The notes under the pieces are model-generated. The model did not search any database. It was not told the origin of the DNA and saw only the letters and a program-made list of their open reading frames with translations. 64,000 nt of DNA from the NCBI GenBank assembly GCA_013399015.1, contig VWZX01001131.1, positions 1,560,812 through 1,624,811 of the forward strand, read 5' to 3'. Made by a program: the position numbers and the translations under genes. This document shows positions 61,490-64,000 of this stretch, piece after piece (the first letter of the stretch is position 1; every line of letters begins with the position of its first letter). Source of the stretch: Galbula dea (lineage: Eukaryota > Chordata > Aves > Piciformes > Galbulidae).

Positions 61490-62296
61490 TATTTATATGC
61501 CCTTTTAAAACAAAAGATGTATGCCATGGCCCAGCCACAGGTGCTTATGACACCTGTGTAACAGTTAAGAATTGGGCCTGCTGTGTAGACCGCACACTGC
61601 ATGTGTGTGCACATACAAACGTTTTGTTGCTGTCAGACTCTCATCCTGCAGTGCTGAAAGCAACTTTTCCCTCAGCAGTTCTACCCCAAAGCCTCAAACC
61701 TTGACAAGTGAGTACAAGGCATCCAACAACTACAGGAAGCTGCAAACAGCACTGACTTCAAACACCAGTCCACGCCGAACCAAGCGATGCTCCTTCCACA
61801 ACTCTGCAGTTCAGGGGGAGATGGAGGGAAGGGAGGGAGCAAGTGTGTGACAAGGGGAAAAGAATAATAATTAAATAAGCTAAGAGAAGGGATGTGCAAA
61901 AGCAATGTCATGGCACACTCCAGGCAGGCTCTCTTCCACGCACCCGCACGCACATGAAGCCCCAAAATAAACTGCATCGATATGTAATTGTACAAGTGCT
62001 GATTGCCAGTAAGGACACTCTTTTTTTTTTTTTTTTTCAGCTTAACAAGACAAAATAGTTTCTTAGATAAGAGTACTGGGAACATGCCTCTGAAGGTAGA
62101 AGTATGCAGTAGGTCACCTCTTGGAGATTTAATAAAGCAGCTTTCATGTCAATGCAGTAAGTATACACACAGAGCCATTTTCTAAACCTTACTAATGATA
62201 TAGTACAAGTGTTTGTTACCTCTTCGGTCTATGTTTTGCAGCAATGGATACCTGCTGGGTTTGTTGGGCTGTTTTTGGTACAGAACGTAACTGTCC

Positions 62297-63104
62297 TCAG
62301 ACAGTTTCTGCCCTTTCTGTTAGTCCAAGGTAGGCAAGGAAGGAGTGTTTAGGTGACGAGGCACCTCCCGGTGCAGTCTGAGGTCTGGGTGGATGGAATG
62401 TGAGCTCATAGTGGTTTTTGGGGAAAAACATTGTTAAAGGAATAAGGTGGGCAAACTCTGAGTTCCAGTATTTATCAAAGCACAGGGAAGTGCCGTTGAT
62501 GGCCAAGGCTTTCACTGCCAGGTTTGGCTCTGCCCCGCCGCCCTGTGCAGCTGACATAGCCACTGTTTGCAGAGCCTGGGAGGCTGACATAACTGAGAGG
62601 GGTGACAGGAGGTTTCTGGAGCTGTTCACTGCTAGGAGTGGAGTGGCCTCCTTGGAGGTTGAATACTGGCCTTTCTTCTCCTCTTCGGAGCAGTTCCCGT
62701 TCTGGTGCTTCTTCACGTGGCGGCTGAAGACAAAAGGGTGGGTAGTCTTGAACAGGCACTCGTCGCAGCTGAAAGTCTGGCGTGGAGCATGCTTCAGTTT
62801 CTTGTGCAAGTTGAGATTGTCTTTGCGTTTGCAGCTGTAGCTGCACTGGTCACAGTGAAAGGGGCGCTCACCGGTGTGGACACGCACGTGTTCGATCAGC
62901 TTGTTGGCGGTCTTGGACAGGTAGCCACACTGGTCACACTTGTAATGGTTGCCAAGGCGGTGTTCTCGGATGTGCATCTCCAGCTCCAGCTGGTTTGCTT
63001 TCACTGTCTGGCAGATCCGACACTTGTACTCCATCTTGTAGTGAGTCTTCAGGTGGCACTCCATCGCTGCGGGGCGGTTAGTGGAGTAGATGCAGAATGG
63101 GCAC
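62297..63104 (-). CDS. ZNF827: ZNF827 last coding exon (C2H2 zinc fingers and C-terminal tail)
   Basis: On the minus strand an acceptor TTGCTGTGTTGCCAG precedes 63104. The exon gives one base plus 268 codons and TGA at 62299-62297. It encodes five C2H2 fingers with ligands, counted from the first Cys, at C1/C4/H17/H21, C28/C31/H44/H48, C56/C59/H72/H76, C84/C87/H100/H105 and C113/C116/H129/H133, with a TGERP linker between fingers 3 and 4. A Ser/Ala-rich tail then ends LAYLGLTERAETV. An internal Met at 63064 is not a real start because finger 1 begins upstream of it. Known role: ZNF827 is a nuclear zinc-finger protein that recruits NuRD; its NuRD-binding N-terminus is outside the window. The identity rests on the tail and on synteny beside MMAA. 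Confidence 0.88.
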
Positions 63105-64000
63105 CTGGCAACACAGCAAGCAAAGGCAGGGACAGAGAAAAAGAGAAGTCACTCAGCTTGAAGACCTGCATTCCTGGTTTAACTCTGTCACTCAACCCCT
63201 CTCTGACCTCCTAAAAAAGGAGAAAAAGGCAGTCAGTTCTCCCTGTCAAGCCTCTTTTGACTACTTGGTTCACCTTGCTAGGTCTCTACTTAGAGGAGGT
63301 TTGCCCGTTTAGCAGCCGTAGAGCTCACGCATTCCTAGGCAAACACTGATTCACTCTGAAGGAGCAGCCCTTTAATCTTCTGGCTTACCTTGGTGGGGAA
63401 GATTCTGCCAAGCAGGCCGGGTAGTGCAGAGTGGGTGACTGATTCACAGGTACTTTGTGTAACGACATTCCTAGTGTTTGCACGAAGTCACTTTGGCCAT
63501 TTTTTCCATTAAGAAGTGGTTTAAAGTGAGTGTTTACAGATGAGTATGAAAGCAGCTGTTTAAGTAAAGATGGAATAAACTTGTAATACCACATGTACAG
63601 CAAAAGCTTAGGAAATTCCTCTTATGTGACCTTGAACAATAAGCTTGCTGGGTATCCTGCTAGGAGCACCTGAAAGCCAGTCTGGTTGATTTGTAGGGAT
63701 CCCTGTTTCTGGGAGGTGATCTAGTCCCTGCTCAAAGGAGGTGGGGTGGGTGCTCGGCTGTGTCTGCCTACAGCTGCCTCTGCCACGGCAGGAATTGCTC
63801 CTCTGTGGGAACAGGATGTGGGTTCAGCTTACTCACAGCAGCAAGCGTCCGGACCAGGGTGGATGTGGCAAAGGGCCTCACCCCCCCGGTTCCTGGACCA
63901 GGAAGGGCTGAGAAGGCTGGAGAAGGGAATCTTGAAAGCTTGGAAGGAAGCCTGAGCTGAACAAGCCTGGACACCAACAAACCCAAAACACACCCACTTT
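63105..64000 (-). other. ZNF827: ZNF827 intron (partial)
   Basis: Sequence upstream (minus strand) of the last coding exon. I see no further zinc-finger exon up to the window edge. Confidence 0.8.

Larger units (their letters stand above)
59120..62296 (-). other. ZNF827: ZNF827 3' UTR
   Basis: About 3.2 kb on the minus strand from the TGA to AATAAA signals (59144-59139, and an alternative at 59456-59451). It contains a T17 tract (A17 in the mRNA) at about 62022-62038, an A/T microsatellite at 61463-61489, and a G9 run near 59329 on the + strand (C in the mRNA). The extent is inferred from the polyadenylation signals. Confidence 0.65.

Noticed and set aside
62705..63214. 169-codon plus-strand open frame
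   Set aside because: It is the antisense of the ZNF827 zinc-finger exon, whose repeated Cys/His codons leave the opposite strand open.

Overview
This window is vertebrate nuclear DNA, almost certainly from a bird. The evidence is intron-containing genes with consensus GT/AG splice sites, generally sparse CpG outside one CpG island, decayed CR1 LINE fragments in both orientations (including one with the reverse-transcriptase motif FADDTK), and the gene order SMAD1 - MMAA - ZNF827, which is also the order on human 4q31. The genes are compact, as is usual in birds. Two N bases (25663 and 56088), both inside simple repeats, suggest a draft assembly. I cannot name the species.

Layout. (1) 1-28385, + strand: SMAD1. 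All six coding exons are present and join in phase to a 465-residue protein with MH1 domain, phospho-regulated linker, PPxY motif, MH2 domain and the terminal SSVS. The promoter and first non-coding exon lie outside the window to the left. (2) 28386-38230: intergenic DNA with no supported gene; it contains CR1 remnants near its right end. (3) 38235-38930: a CpG island, the likely MMAA promoter. (4) 39377-45205, + strand: MMAA. Six coding exons join in phase to 412 residues of the mitochondrial G3E GTPase that protects and loads methylmalonyl-CoA mutase. (5) about 45700-59115: intergenic DNA with several small exon-like or CpG-dense patches that I cannot assign; in human, C4orf51 sits in this interval. 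(6) 59120-63104, - strand: the last coding exon (five C2H2 zinc fingers plus C-terminal tail) and a long 3' UTR of ZNF827. 63105-64000 is ZNF827 intron.

The three genes do not form a functional pathway. SMAD1 is a BMP-signal transcription factor, MMAA belongs to cobalamin/propionate metabolism, and ZNF827 is a chromatin-associated zinc-finger protein. They are neighbours by conserved synteny.

I found no CRISPR array, tRNA, rRNA, intact mobile element or evidently new multi-gene system. The most useful second-look items are two overlapping uORFs in the SMAD1 leader, a G-quadruplex candidate in the SMAD1 3' UTR, a 40-bp element present twice 8 kb apart (36 of 40 identical), a strong short hairpin at 481-516, and unassigned exon-like pieces between MMAA and ZNF827.
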